From positions 252,739,127 through 252,803,126 of the forward strand of contig OV884056.1 in NCBI GenBank assembly GCA_930367215.1: a stretch of 64,000 nt of DNA, given 5' to 3'. A program made the position numbers and the translations under genes. The DNA is from Pollenia angustigena. Its lineage: Eukaryota; Arthropoda; Insecta; Diptera; Polleniidae. Positions 44,955-56,187 of this stretch are shown here, piece by piece. Under the pieces are notes generated by a model. It made no database searches. It saw only the letters and a program-made list of their open reading frames with translations, and was not told the origin of the DNA. Each line of letters starts with the position of its first letter. Within the stretch, counting starts at the first letter, position 1.

Positions 44955-46290
44955 TGGTTTCTTTATGGGGTCTTAGATGAATATATTTTTTCAAAGTTTC
45001 ACACGTAATTATAAGTTTATTGTGCCCTCATTATTATATTGAAATTAGGGTGATCGATTATTCGACTTTTTAAATAACCGGTTTTCGAATATTCCGAATA
45101 GTTGCTATTTAAAAAAACCGGTTTTCGGTTAAGCATTTTAAAAATAACCGGTTAACCGGTTTTAATTTGAAGACATAAGAATACAAAAATCAAATTAGGT
45201 TTTGTAATAAAAACTTAATTAAAATAAAAACAAAGCAATTCACGAAGGTAAGGAACCAACAAAATACATGGGTATGAGTTAAGGTTTGTTCAGACCTTAC
45301 AAATATTTAACAATAAATCCGAAAAAGCGTGACCAGTAAATTGATAAAACTTTGGCTTTATTTTAAATAATTTCTGTTTATTTACTTAACTTTATTCCCG
45401 AAATGATAATTGTATTATGTAATTTAGAAACTGTTAAATAATGTTTGCAGTAGCCTAACGTTTTGCAAAAGCAAACAATTCTTTAAGCAAACTAGTGGTG
45501 ACGTGTAAGACGTCAAATATTTAATAGGTGTGAACATAGCTGTAGAAGTTTTAAAACACTTTGGTTTTAAGAAATTAAAGGAATTTCATAAATTTATTAT
45601 TCGAGATATTCCCGCAAATTTATTTTAAATGAGTTTTAATTGATGGTGGTTAGGCATGTCTATATGAATCAGTAGACTTCAAACATATTTTTGAACAGTT
45701 GCAAAAAAAACCTCTTATGAATATGCTTTTTGTACGAAATATCTGTCAATTCGTCGATCACAATTTAAACCCTTCCATGAGATTGTTTGATTCCTAAAAT
45801 TTTGCTTTAAATTCTTGGTAATTTAAAATAAATAAAACTTAAGAATTTTTTCACATCGTTTATTTCGCCGGTATGTTGTAGTTTTTAGCATGAAGATATG
45901 CCAGAACTACTTAACAGCCGTACCACAAAGCATACAGAGATGAAAAAATCCTAAATCATTTGCGAGGGCAGCATTCGAAGGAAGAGAAAGAAAGCGTTTT
46001 TTGGTGATGAAGTGGTAATGTGTAAAAACAGGCTGCTACTTTCAACACAAATTGCGTAATCAAAACAAAAAATGTAAAAAGGGCAGCTTTCGAAGGAAAA
46101 GACAGAAAAAACACAATATTTTCTGTCTCGTGATGCCTCTGTGTGCTCTGTGGCGGTAACAAGAGAGGAAGGTGGGACGTTTTCATCCGCTTACGCTGAT
46201 ATGCCATACCCAAACATGAGCATCAACGTTGTGCCCCAAACATTATGTTACCTTTCTTGTTTAATAAAACCCACATAAAAGAAATAAAAA

Positions 46291-47563
46291 CAAGTTAGAG
46301 TGCTATATTCGGCTGTGCCGAATCTTTGATACCCTCCACCGACAGTTCGAATGTTTAAGGAGTAATATCTCTATGATGTTATTATTATCTTAAACTGTGA
46401 CGATTTGCTATTAATTATGGATTTAGGCGACTAAACTGTTTTCCGGTAGTAGGGTTTATATGGGGCCTAGGGTAAATTATGGACCGATCTTTACGAAATT
46501 TCACAGTCTTTTTCCCAGTTCTATAAAACTTTGATGTACCAAATTTTGTTATGATAGCATTATTTTTTACGGATTTAGGCGTACTAAACTGTTTTCCGGG
46601 AGTAGGGTTTATATGGGGCCCAGGGTAAATTATGGACCGATCTTCACGAAATTACACAGTTTTATTTCTTGTCCTATAAAACTTTGATGTACCAAATTTT
46701 GTTATGATAGCATTATTTTTTACGTTTTTAGGCGTACTAAGTTGTTTTCCGGGAGTAAAGTTTATATGGGGCCTATGGTAAATTATGAACCGATCTTCAC
46801 GAAATTTCAAAGATTTATTTTTAGTTCTATAAAACTTTGATGTACCAAATTTTGTTATGATAGCATTATTTTTTACGTTTTTAGGCGTACTAAGTTGTTT
46901 TCCGGAAGTAGGTTTTATATGGGGCCTATGATAAATTATGGACCGATCTTCACGAAACTTAACAGTTTAATTTCTAGTACTATGTAACTGTGACTTGCCA
47001 AAATTTGTAATGATAGCATTGTTAGTTAGGGTTTTAGGCTTAATATACTGTTTTCCGGGAGTAGGGCTTATATAAGGCCTAGGGTAAATTATTGACGGAT
47101 CTTCACGAAATTTCACAGCGCGATTTCCAGTTGAATAAAACGAATTGTTGCGAAATCTTATATCATTCTGTGCATTTTTCCACCATTTATGTTAGTTTTT
47201 GTAACAAAATTATCAATTTTTTTTAGGTGGTGGTTCCACATTTAGATTCATAGCTCAGATCCTATTGAACCGATTTTGCTGAATTTCAATCCCAAACTGC
47301 TTAGGATAACTACAAGCAATTTGACACCAAGTTTGTTGATTTCTTTTGAGTTTTTCGAAAGTGAGCGTGTTTTCAACAGACGGACAGACGGACAGACGGA
47401 CAGACGGACAGACAGACGGACATGGCTAAATCGACTTAAAATTTCTCAAGGACCCAGAATATATATACTTTATAGGGTCTGAGATGAATAGTAAAAAAGT
47501 TTAACACGGAATGACAAACTGAATATACCCTCTTCACAACTAATTGCGGTGGAGGGTATAATA
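46291..47563 (+). mobile_element. mini-me-like element with tandem repeats and (GTCY)n
   Basis: Starts CAAGTTAGAGTGCTATATTC, GGCTGTGCCGAATCTTTGAT, ACCCTCCACCG and ends GCGGTGGAGGGTATAATA. Near its 3' end are an (ACAGACGG)n tract, 47379-47420 (complement GTCY), and ACCCAGAATATATATACTTT. This pairing of a GTCY proto-microsatellite with a TA-rich tract is how the mini-me elements of Diptera are described, but the assignment is from memory. Non-coding. Confidence 0.6.
46432..47185 (+). repeat. Five tandem ~153-bp units
   Basis: TTTAGGCG/TTTAGGCT marks unit starts at 46432, 46573, 46727, 46880 and 47033. Units share GTTTTCCGGGAGTAGGGTTT, GGACCGATCTTCACGAAAT and TTTTGTTATGATAGCATT. The first unit is shorter by about 12 bp. 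Confidence 0.85.
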
Positions 47564-48218
47564 AGAGAAAAAACCGATAGATTAACGAAAAAATAGCTAA
47601 ATTTACATTATTTATTAACAAAGCGGCCAGCTTCACTATTAAACGCGCTCTCAAAATCGGATTTTCCCATTGTAAAGCGTTGACATCGCGCTATTTAGGA
47701 ATGCTTCATACAAATTGTGTGGGCATGAGAATTTTTGACAGCTAGAATACGCTTTTCGCTCTTGTTTAGGTATGGCTGTAAGAGTTTTTCATTCTTTGTT
47801 GGCAGCATATTTTGGTTAAGTATTATTTGCAGTCTCTTAAAAATTTCTTAGAGCAGAGTTAAATTTTACTTGGCGTTTATTTATGTCAAGCTTGTGGACT
47901 AATTAAAGGTGATTAATAAGTCGTGACGTTGAAGAACCTTTGCAATATATCATTTGAGGGCCCTTTAACCACATTTGTCTTTAAAATAACTTCGATATAT
48001 CACTGAGATGATATCGTTATAAATATATATATACATAGTATTTATAACAAAAGTTAAATTTATAACAAAAGTAAGGAAAATGTATATAAATTACACATTA
48101 CAAAAATAACCGGTTTATTTTACAAATATAGACATTTTAAACTATTTGACTTGGGCAAAACTAAAATAACCGGTTAAAACCGGTCGAATACTATTCGATC
48201 GATCACCCTAATTGAAAT

Positions 48219-49671
48219 ATATTGGAGATTTAAAGGATATCTCATATAATAAGACTATGGCTAAAATGATTTGATACCCTGATAAATGGGTTTTAATTAA
48301 TTTTTTAAGTTAAAAATAAAACTGAAATGAATGCATGAGTCCTTTGACTCCTTTCTTATATTTTTTTAACATGTAAAAATTTTCATATTGTGATAAATCG
48401 AAAAAAAAAATATATTACTCATACGTAATTTTTGATTTCAAATTTATTCTTTCTTACTAAAATATATTTTTAATATTAAATTCATTCTTTTGAATATAGA
48501 TTTGATTAAAAATAATTTACATTTTTGCTTGTAAGCATACTTATGTAAAAAACATACATAATATTAATACATATATTTACATAGGTTAACCTCTTATATA
48601 TAAATATATTATTGTATATAACTTTATTATTTATATATTTACATGATGTTTGTTTTTTTTTTATTTACTAAAAATTAATCTTCTATAACTAAAACCTTTT
48701 TCCATTTGGATTGTAGTTTCTACATACATGTTAAGTGTTTTTATTTTTCATACCTTTTTTTATTTTTATATTTATAAATACTTGTATTTTTTGTGCAAAT
48801 TTTCACTTTAATAGAAACTTTCATAAAATAAATTATTTTTTTAGGTTCTATTTTCTCTCTAATGAAGGTTTTTTTTTAACAACATCTCTGGTGCATTAGT
48901 ATCTAACATTAAACTCATTTGCCTACTTTAACTAAACTCTTCCTTTCTAGTTTTTTTTTTTTTTTTTTTTTTTTTAAGGAGGGCAGGTTATCTTTGTTAC
49001 CATGGTTATGCAAAAAATTCTTTTATTTAATTGTTTCTATTTTAAATACAAATTAGTAACTAACTATTTGTTTCAAAAATTTATGCTAAACTTATTTTTT
49101 GTTTTATTTTCAATTATTCCATATTAATATTTTTTCTTTATTAAAATTTCAATTTTATATTTTGGGTGATTATTTTAATGGTTGTTATCTATGCATCTAA
49201 ACTATTTTATTAAAAAATATTTTTGTTTTTATTATTTTAATTTTATTTTATATCTGGTATGCAGTAAATATTTAAATATTAATATTGTAACAGTTTGGTT
49301 TTTTAATTTTTTTTTTTTTTTTTTGATAATTTGCATGTTTTTGCAGAATTATTAAAAATAAAACGAATATGGAAATTATTCCAGAGACCACATGGCCATA
49401 TTGGGCTATTGAATAATTTTGCTAAATTAAAAGGAAGTTTATGTATGTTAAGGACGGATAAACATCCATGTTTAATTAATATTTTATTCTATTTAATTTT
49501 GTGAATGAGATACATAATGCTTAAGGGGATAAAAATAATAAAACAAATAAAAAGGGATTAATTTTACTTAAGTGGTGATAATAACAAAATTTGTGGAAAC
49601 TAGCTTTTTTCCAAAATTCGCTATTCATTGGAAATTTTCTATTTATATAAAATTTCTGTTTTATAGAAAAC
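48219..49671. other. Long AT-rich stretch without features
   Basis: Many T/A runs (for example a T run at 48951-48976). No frames, repeats or element ends that I can support. Confidence 0.45.
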
Positions 49672-50450
49672 TAGCTGACCCGACAGACGTTGTCCTGTCC
49701 AAATTAGGAAAAATGTTTGCGTTCGATTTTTAAAATCCGTTAAAAATATGCGAACATTTGAAAGAAAAATTAGTCAAATCGATGGAGCCGTTTTCTGATT
49801 TTAGGTAAATCGAAAAAAGTGGGCGTTAAAGTGGGCGGGGCAAAATTTTCTTTCCGTAAAAACCTAAGTTGGACCATGGCGATGATTTTATAGAAAAAAA
49901 TCGTCCACATCGGTCAAGCCGTTCTCAAATTATGCGCTTAATAGAAAAAGTGGGCGTAAAGGTAGGAATGGTACATTTTTCTTTCGATGAAAACTTAAAA
50001 TGGATCAATACGAACATTTGAAAGAATAATTTTTCAAATCGATGGAGCCGTTTTCTGATTTTAGGTAATTCGAAAAAAGTGGGCGTAAAAGTGGGCGGGA
50101 CAAAATTTTCTTTTCGTATAAATCTAAGTTGGACCATGGCGATCATTTTAAAGAAAAAATCGTTGAAATTATTTAGTTGTCATTGGTGGTGCAATATGAA
50201 AATTGGATTTTACCACGCCCCTCCGCCCGCAGACCGAAAATCAAAAATCAGGCTTCACAGTATCACCCGCCTGAATATTCTGATATCGGCCCAGCCGTTT
50301 TGGGAAACATACGTTGCATACATACATACATACATACATACATACATACATACATACATACATACATACATACATACATACATACATACATACATACATA
50401 CATACATACACACATCCTATTTTATATATGTAAAAGAAGAAGATAGATAG
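49672..50450 (+). repeat. Dispersed repeat with (ACAT)n tail
   Basis: Starts ACTAGCTGACCCGACAGACG then TTGTCCTG and ends with CCCAGCCGTTTTGGGAAACA and (CATA)n at 50316-50408, then TTATATATG. Internally duplicated: GAACATTTGAAAGAA, GATGGAGCCGTTTTCTG, AAAGTGGGCG and AAGTTGGACCATGGCGAT appear twice (about 49750-49910 and 50010-50165). Reading frames crossing it are repeat by-products. Confidence 0.6.
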
Positions 50451-51144
50451 AAGAATAGATTGATTGGCGAATTTAATTTTTTTACTTTTAAGACTTTGTA
50501 AAAATATTATAGCAAGAAAGCACAAATATCGCACCTGTTCATCAAAAGTAACACAACTCAAAATTTACAAGTTTTCAGTAGAGGCAAAAAACTAATTCCG
50601 CCAATATGATGGAATTATTGTTATAAACAAATATTATGTTATAAAGGAAACTCACTAATATTTCAATAAAATCACAAAATTTATTTCTCTTCTTCCTTTT
50701 TCCGAAATTATTACGGATTTTTGATTTAATACAGTTTTCATGAAATTTTTTGATCTACATGTCAATATTATTTCAAGTTATGCTTATCACAACCCAAAAT
50801 CAACAGCTATTGATAAACAGATTTTTAACATGAAAACAATCACAACTCGAATTAATACAGTTTCGCTGATTCATTTGAGCACCATAACCCTTAAACACTT
50901 CAACGCAACTAAAATTACAACTCTTTAATTGAATCATTTCTCTCATGAAATATTACAAATAGAATACCAAAAATTTTACAGTCGTTAGATATGGTAATCA
51001 TACACTGTTTCCTTCAAAAAAGTGGAAAATAGAATAGAATAGAATATGTACATTAGGGATATACATTTTTTAAATCGTATTTATTGTGTTTTACACCCAG
51101 TCTACATCTGACATAAAATTGTTTACAGTAACACTAATATGATG
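50451..51144. other. Spacer, nothing assigned
   Basis: AT-rich; no domain or repeat recognised. Confidence 0.35.
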
Positions 51145-51421
51145 TAAGTCTGAGTTCATACGGCTCATGTCTTGTTGACAAGATTCTTCCTTTTTCTTCT
51201 TTGAACATGAGTTGTCGTTCAAATGATTCATGGCATTCTGACGACGTGCGTATACATGTGTGCTTTTTGATATTGAAAACAAAAACAAAATTGAACAACG
51301 AATAAGAAAGCAAACGTAAAGACAGTACATGCATCTGTGTACTCGTTTTTTCCCCTCGTCCCTCTCGCCTATAAAGTAGCAATCTTGTCAATAAGACATG
51401 AGCCGTATGAACACAGACTTA
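51145..51421. repeat. 277-bp hairpin element
   Basis: 41-bp arms, TAAGTCTGAGTTCATACGGC then TCATGTCTTGTTGACAAGATT, against the inverse at 51381-51421, with two mismatches. AACACTA flanks both outer ends. Non-coding interior. Confidence 0.65.
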
Positions 51422-51714
51422 GTGTTAAGCAAAGACGAATCATGTTAGAGAGTTTCTCATGTTTTAATGCAAATGTTTTAACAACGCTTTAATACCATCA
51501 TGTTATAACAGCAAATCATGTCAGTTGTTGACGGCGGGTTATAAAAAATTACGTTTTTACTGTTTGCTACCTTTATGCCAAATAAAGCACATGGGTTTGA
51601 ATATAATTTTTCAAAAAATTTGTTTACAATAAGTAGCAAAATTACAAATTTATACTAAAAGTTTTGCCTTAAATGAACATTATTTGTTTGCTACCTTTAT
51701 AGTAAACAGCATAG

Positions 51715-52318
51715 GCAAAATTATCCAAGCCCGCCCACTTTTATTTTGGATGACTTGTATTGGCATCGAAGCTATTTGTACTAAATTTTGTAACTTTTAC
51801 CATTACTAACCAAATTTGTATTTTTATGGGAGGTTCCACGCCCACTTTTTGATGGATTTTGTGTATTTATAATTCTGCTGTATGTATCACATTTTTGAAA
51901 ATTTTCTAATACAATTCTCCAGAATATGAAGTGTATTTTGTGCCACGCCCACCTTTTTATCCCACCCATTTTTAAACGGGTGGGTATTGATAACCCAGCT
52001 ATGCTATGTTATCAAAGCTATGTTTAGACGTAAGTAAATCTATTGTGTGCCCCGCCCACCTCTCTAATACCGCCCACATTTTGTTGAATGTTGCACATAG
52101 TGGTAACCAAGGTACTTGTACCAAATTTGAAAACTTATGCTCTTGCCGTTATCCAGATTTATGGTACGATTTGGCTAAAATTCAAAAAATTTATAATTAA
52201 TATAATTTTGACGCGGTAGAAAGCGCTGAGGGAAGTTGTTAACAAAATTTTACAGTTTTAATTTTTTATTTTTTTTTTATTTAGAAAATCCCGAGCAGTG
52301 CTGGTACAAAAAAATAGT
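51715..52318. repeat. Dispersed repeat, CCCGAGCA-end type
   Basis: CCACGCCCAC/CCGCCCAC phrases recur at 51836, 51944 and 52050, and the segment ends AATCCCGAGCAGTGCTGG then ACAAA (52285-52309). The end is shared with 34853-34885. Frames inside are not credible genes. Confidence 0.45.
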
Positions 52319-52322
52319 ATAT

Positions 52323-52865
52323 GGGTAACTCCATGTCAAACCGACCATCTAGGAGCATCCTACGCGCTGCAGGGGCCAAATTTAAGAATTTCATCCATAC
52401 ATATGTCTATGGCGGGTTAAAAAAATCTAAAATTTGGCCCCTGCAGTGCGTAGTATGCTCATACCTTCAAAGTCTTATGGCCATTTTCTCATTAGGCGAT
52501 GATCTTTTTTCCCAACGAAAAACTGCACATCAAAGAAAATTTGGTTTTCTCAATTTCTCGATTTGATCGCAAAGCTAAACGGCACTCATCCGCCAATTAT
52601 TTATTTTCCTTTTATTTGCCGTACAGAAAAATTCAATCAGCTGACTCCCAACTTTTACATGTATTTTGAGTGGTGTTGCCAACTGAAAACAATGTTTTTT
52701 GTCGGTATATTGAGAAACCAAAAATCGTTAACGGACAGTTTATCGGTCCAATAAATTTATGTTGACATTAAGTAACAGGTAGTTTGTCGATACATTGAGA
52801 AAATGGCCATTAGGATTTTTAAAGAACGGTATTATATAAAAAAAATCAGGTATTATATAAAAAAA
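52323..52865. repeat. Relative of the 55.9-61.9 kb foldback arm
   Basis: Begins GGGTAACTCCATGTCAAACC, close to GGGTAATTCCATGTCAAATC at 55889. Then a hairpin: AGCATCCTACGCGCTGCAGG (52355) faces its inverse at 52430-52460. The tail at 52790-52865 (AGGATTTTTAAAGAACG, GTATTATATAAAAAAAAT) matches 61558-61600. Confidence 0.5.
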
Positions 52866-53315
52866 ATCATAATATTCATCACAAATGTTGTTTTAAATTT
52901 CATTACCATGTTGCAGGCACATTGCTTTTTCGCATTTACCACAGCTGAAATGAGTTATGGGTTTTAGTTTTGTAGGTTAATTGGATTTCTGATTCGATTC
53001 CAAACTATATGCAGCTTATTCAGAGCATATTAGTTATAGAATTTTCGCTAGCTTCTTTGCTTTTTTTTTTTTATCTATTCAAAAACTATTGCAAGCAAAA
53101 CACAAATTTGGTTTGACCAGACCAAGAGGATAATCCTAGGGTTAAACTAAGAGATTTATGTAAAATTTGCTAGCTAAAGAAAATATTTTGAAAGAGGATT
53201 TGCTATTCGTAGTCACTTTTGGTACAATATTAACTCATTCTTTAAATGAAGAACAAGAATTAAAGAGGCTTTTATTCGTTATCTTTACACTTTGCTTAAA
53301 ATTTTTATTTTATAA
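52866..53315. other. Spacer; includes CCTAGGGTTAA
   Basis: CCTAGGGTTAA at about 53136 has the form of a piggyBac-type right end (CCCTAG after TTAA, in inverse) but no partner was seen. Otherwise nothing. Confidence 0.3.
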
Positions 53316-53960
53316 AGAACTAGCTGGTCCGGCAAACGTTGTTTTGCCACATAACTTATATCTTTCAGATGTAACAGTCAAATTTTAAGAAAAAGTTATA
53401 GGCTATAGTTCTTTCTAGATGTTACACTATTTGCCTGCCTAATTGCAAGAGAATTATTTGATTAGTTAAGAAGATAAAGGGAGGCGGAGCTTTTACCCCT
53501 CTTGCCCTATTTAATGCCCTGTCCTCTCTCCGATGTTACAGTGTATGCATGCCAAATTTAAAGAAAACCGGTTGATTAGTTAAGAAGATAGAGGGAGGGG
53601 TTGCATTTACCCCTCTTGCTCTATTTTTACGCCCTAAATAATAAAAACTATAATCTTGAGTTCTTTCCAACTTGGTTGACTAGTTATGAAGATATAGGGA
53701 GGGGAACTTTTAGCCCTTTTACCCTATTTCACACCCTATTCCTTATTCTCTTTCAGATGTTACATTGTCTGCATGCCAAATTTTAAGAACCCCGGTTGAT
53801 TAGTTTAGAAGATTGGGTAGTGGGAGCTTTTAAAATATACTCTACGACCTATTCTCATACCTAATAAATACACATACAAAATTTCATAAAAATCGGTCGA
53901 GCCGTTTCGGAGGAGTTCAAAATGGATGAATGAATGATGATATTTGTATGGGTTTATAAA
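53316..53960 (+). repeat. Dispersed repeat (AACTAGCTGGTCCGGC start)
   Basis: Starts AACTAGCTGGTCCGGCAAAC then GTTGTTTTGCC. It contains three related units (GTTGATTAGTTAAGAAGATA, GGGAGG, TTTACCCCTCTTG at 53460, 53570 and 53675) and ends AAAAATCGGTCGAGCCGTTT then CGGAGGAGTTCA and ATGAATGAATGA. Same general class as 49672-50450. Confidence 0.55.
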
Positions 53961-54408
53961 TACATGTTTCGGAATGAATGCAGTGTTCACTGAAATGGCT
54001 ATAACGCATGAACCAATACACATTTGAAAACCGTTGATTCATAAAAACCTTGGTATTGACGTCACCTTCCACGTGAACTTCACGCATCAATTACTAACAC
54101 AATGCAACTTATTTTTTTTTTTGGTATATATAGAAAAAAAAAATTATAAGGGGTAATTTTTAAACTTCCGTAAGATTAAAAAAAGGTTAATCAGTTTCTT
54201 TAAAATAAAAATCTTACAAAATTATGATTTTTTCCTTATTTTTAATAAAAATGCATTCATTGTAAATAATTTACTTTTATGTGCAAATACGTTGATGTAA
54301 AACATCTACTAAAATATTTCTACCTATATATAATGTATATATGTATAGTATTTGTATGTATATAACCTTAACTATATCGTTTAGACTATCTTATATATTA
54401 AGTAATTG

Positions 54409-54928
54409 CTCTTTTATTTATTTCTATAAATATATTTTCATTTCGTGTTAACAATTCATATATTCCTTTGTTCAGTTTTTGGTAATGATTACTTTAGTTT
54501 TTTTTTTTTAAATTTATTAATATTTCGGTTTGCTTCATCAATACACCAACAATGTTGTAATTTTAAATTGTAATTATGGAATAATTATGATGATCTTTGT
54601 ACATGTCCGTCGAAGAAGCGAAATCGTTGTTTAATACCTGCTGCTGATAAACGTAATAAGGATAATGATTTCCATATTGTAATTGCTGTAGTTGTTGCTG
54701 ATGATGTTGGGTTTGATGAGACAGACATTTCATAGTTGCCTGCTGTACATATAAAGGCGCTGCTGAATTGGTAGTTGTAGTTGTTGCTGCTGCTGGTGCT
54801 GCTAAAGATGCTGTAGAATTATTAGAAGCTAATAATGCTTTGGGACAAGCACACGACATTAAACCCGCATTAAAGTTTGTTGTTGCTGCATAACAAGCAT
54901 CTCCTATTAAAGGAGGTCATCATGGCAG
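54409..54928 (-). other. Rox8: Presumed Rox8 3' UTR with an open opa-like frame
   Basis: Downstream of the TAG at 54929. A second frame, open from about 54905 to 54563, reads GDACYAATTNFNAGLMSCAC, then PAAATTTTTNSAAPLYVQQA, HHQQQLQQLQYGNHYPYYVY and QQQVLNNDFASS, built on CAA/CAG/ACA triplets. It is not in phase with the exon joined at 54970, so it is most simply 3' UTR with triplet repeats, though an alternative splice could reach it. AATAAA on the minus strand lies at about 54413-54418. Confidence 0.45.
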
Positions 54929-54970
54929 CTACACCAGAAGACTCGGTGCTAGCCATTCGTCTTCGGCAAT
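54929..54970 (-). CDS. Rox8: Rox8-like gene, probable last coding exon
   Basis: The acceptor TTTTTTAG (54971-54978) is followed by 13 codons, IAEDEWLAPSLLV, and TAG (54929-54931). The upstream exon ends in phase 0 at CAG, so the join is in frame. An alternative is that the intron at 54971-55122 is retained, adding VKLKIKKKK before a stop. The choice cannot be settled from sequence alone. Confidence 0.5.
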   Translation of the reverse strand: MAEDEWLAPSLLV

Positions 54971-55122
54971 CTAAAAAATATTTAAAATATTGTTATATAA
55001 TTATTAAATCAGTTTAATTAAATATCGATAAGAAGGATTTGAAATGTTGTACATGAGTGCAAATGAAATTATTAAAGGAAAAGAGCAGTACAAGATTTTT
55101 TTTTTTTGATTTTTAATTTTAC

Positions 55123-55282
55123 CTGAGGATTAACTTGATACTGTTGCATCGGATATGCCACAACTCCAGCAGTTTGTGGCAAAGAATTACTAACTGTTTG
55201 TGTAATTTGTGGTGCAGCTGTACCGGGTAATGGTGCCTGAGCTGGTATGCTTTGCCAGGTGGCGGGCACCTGAACTCCCATT
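55123..55282 (-). CDS. Rox8: Rox8-like gene, penultimate exon
   Basis: Acceptor TTTTTAACAG (55283-55292) and donor CAG/GTAAAA (GT at 55121-55122). Starts in phase 2: the GG left from the upstream exon plus A gives Gly, then MGVQVPATWQSIPAQAPLPG ... GVVAYPMQQYQVNPQ. The Gln/Pro/Ala-rich tail without a folded domain is typical of the C-terminus of TIA-1/Rox8-type proteins. Exact phase agreement at both junctions supports it. Confidence 0.8.
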
Positions 55283-55659
55283 CTGTTAAAAACGAAAATA
55301 AAAAAGGCGGGGTTTTAAATAAAAATTGTTTAAAACTGCAAGAACTTAAGCTTTAGAAACTATGAAAATTATCCTTTTGATTATTAAAAATGGCCTTAAA
55401 ATTGTAATCTTTCTAAGTTGAAATGATTGAAAGAAATTAAAAAATAGTTTAAAATTAAAATGAGCTCGTGATTCCGTGTAAAACTATCTTAGTATTCATA
55501 TCAGTCCCCATTTAGTAAATATTGGTCTTGATCAACAAAAGGGTGTAAAATGGAAATTTTTAAATTAATAGTTAAAGCGAAAAAAATAATTAGAAAAAAG
55601 AGTTTTTAAGCCAACTATTTCATTACCAAAAAGTAAACAAAAAAGCAAGACTATATTGC

Positions 55660-55785
55660 AGATTTTTTTGTTACGACCAGCACTCCATGGATGACCTCTA
55701 CTAATGCATTGCATTGTGTTGGAACTAAGGAAATAGGTTATGGGAAGAAGCACAGAGGGAGTAGTGCTTGTGGACATTTCCGAAT
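55660..55785 (-). repeat. LINE 3' end fragment
   Basis: Minus strand contains the 3' UTR of the CR1/Daphne-like LINE (CACAATGCAATGCATTAGTA, GAGTGCTGGTCGTAAC) ending in poly-A (T run at 55663-55669). Matches 39352-39470. Inserted in the Rox8 intron. Confidence 0.65.
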
Positions 55786-56187
55786 TTTAGTCAGTTAAAA
55801 AAAAATTTAATTTGCAAAGACTGATTTATGTGTAGCCAGTATTTTCTTTTTTTGAATATTCCCTTTATGCATGAATCTTATTACTTATGGGTAATTCCAT
55901 GTCAAATCGACCAAGACTGGGACCCAACCCCTTTTGATTTAAATGAAAATTGGTGAGAAGGTTCCTTTAATCCTATAAGGAACTTATATGAACGAAAAAA
56001 AGGAAATTTTTTGTTTTTTTCAAAAGTAATGACATATTCAAAATGTCATAATTTCGTCGAATTAGCCGAAAGTGTTGAGTTTATGTCTTCAATATTTCGA
56101 AAACTACTTTACATACGAAGATGATTTTTATGTAATTTTAAAGAGAATACTGATTTTTTTTCACAAAATACCTCAAATCGTTCTTAA

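Larger units (their letters stand above)
45046..48210. mobile_element. hAT element, 8-bp TSD ATTGAAAT, with a nested element
   Basis: Termini are TAGGGTGATCGATTATTCG at 45046 and, read inward from 48210, TAGGGTGATCGATCGAATAG. Both flanks are ATTGAAAT (45038-45045 and 48211-48218), a perfect 8-bp duplication as expected for hAT. Subterminal AACCGGTT palindromes are clustered at both ends (45085-45165 and 48105-48185). No transposase remains. The mini-me-like element at 46291 sits inside it. The right 230 bp recur at 19543-21081. Confidence 0.85.

Noticed and set aside
46082..46213. Possible short gene near 45956-46213 (minus strand)
   Set aside because: No domain or splice context; lies inside the non-coding hAT element.
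50079..50561. Open frames of 89-123 codons with Tyr-Ile-His-Thr or Cys-Met-Tyr-Val repeats
   Set aside because: They are translations of the (ACAT)n microsatellite in both strands.
53130..53145. CCTAGGGTTAA as a piggyBac right end paired with 11103
   Set aside because: The two are 42 kb apart with unrelated inner sequence; no support for one element.
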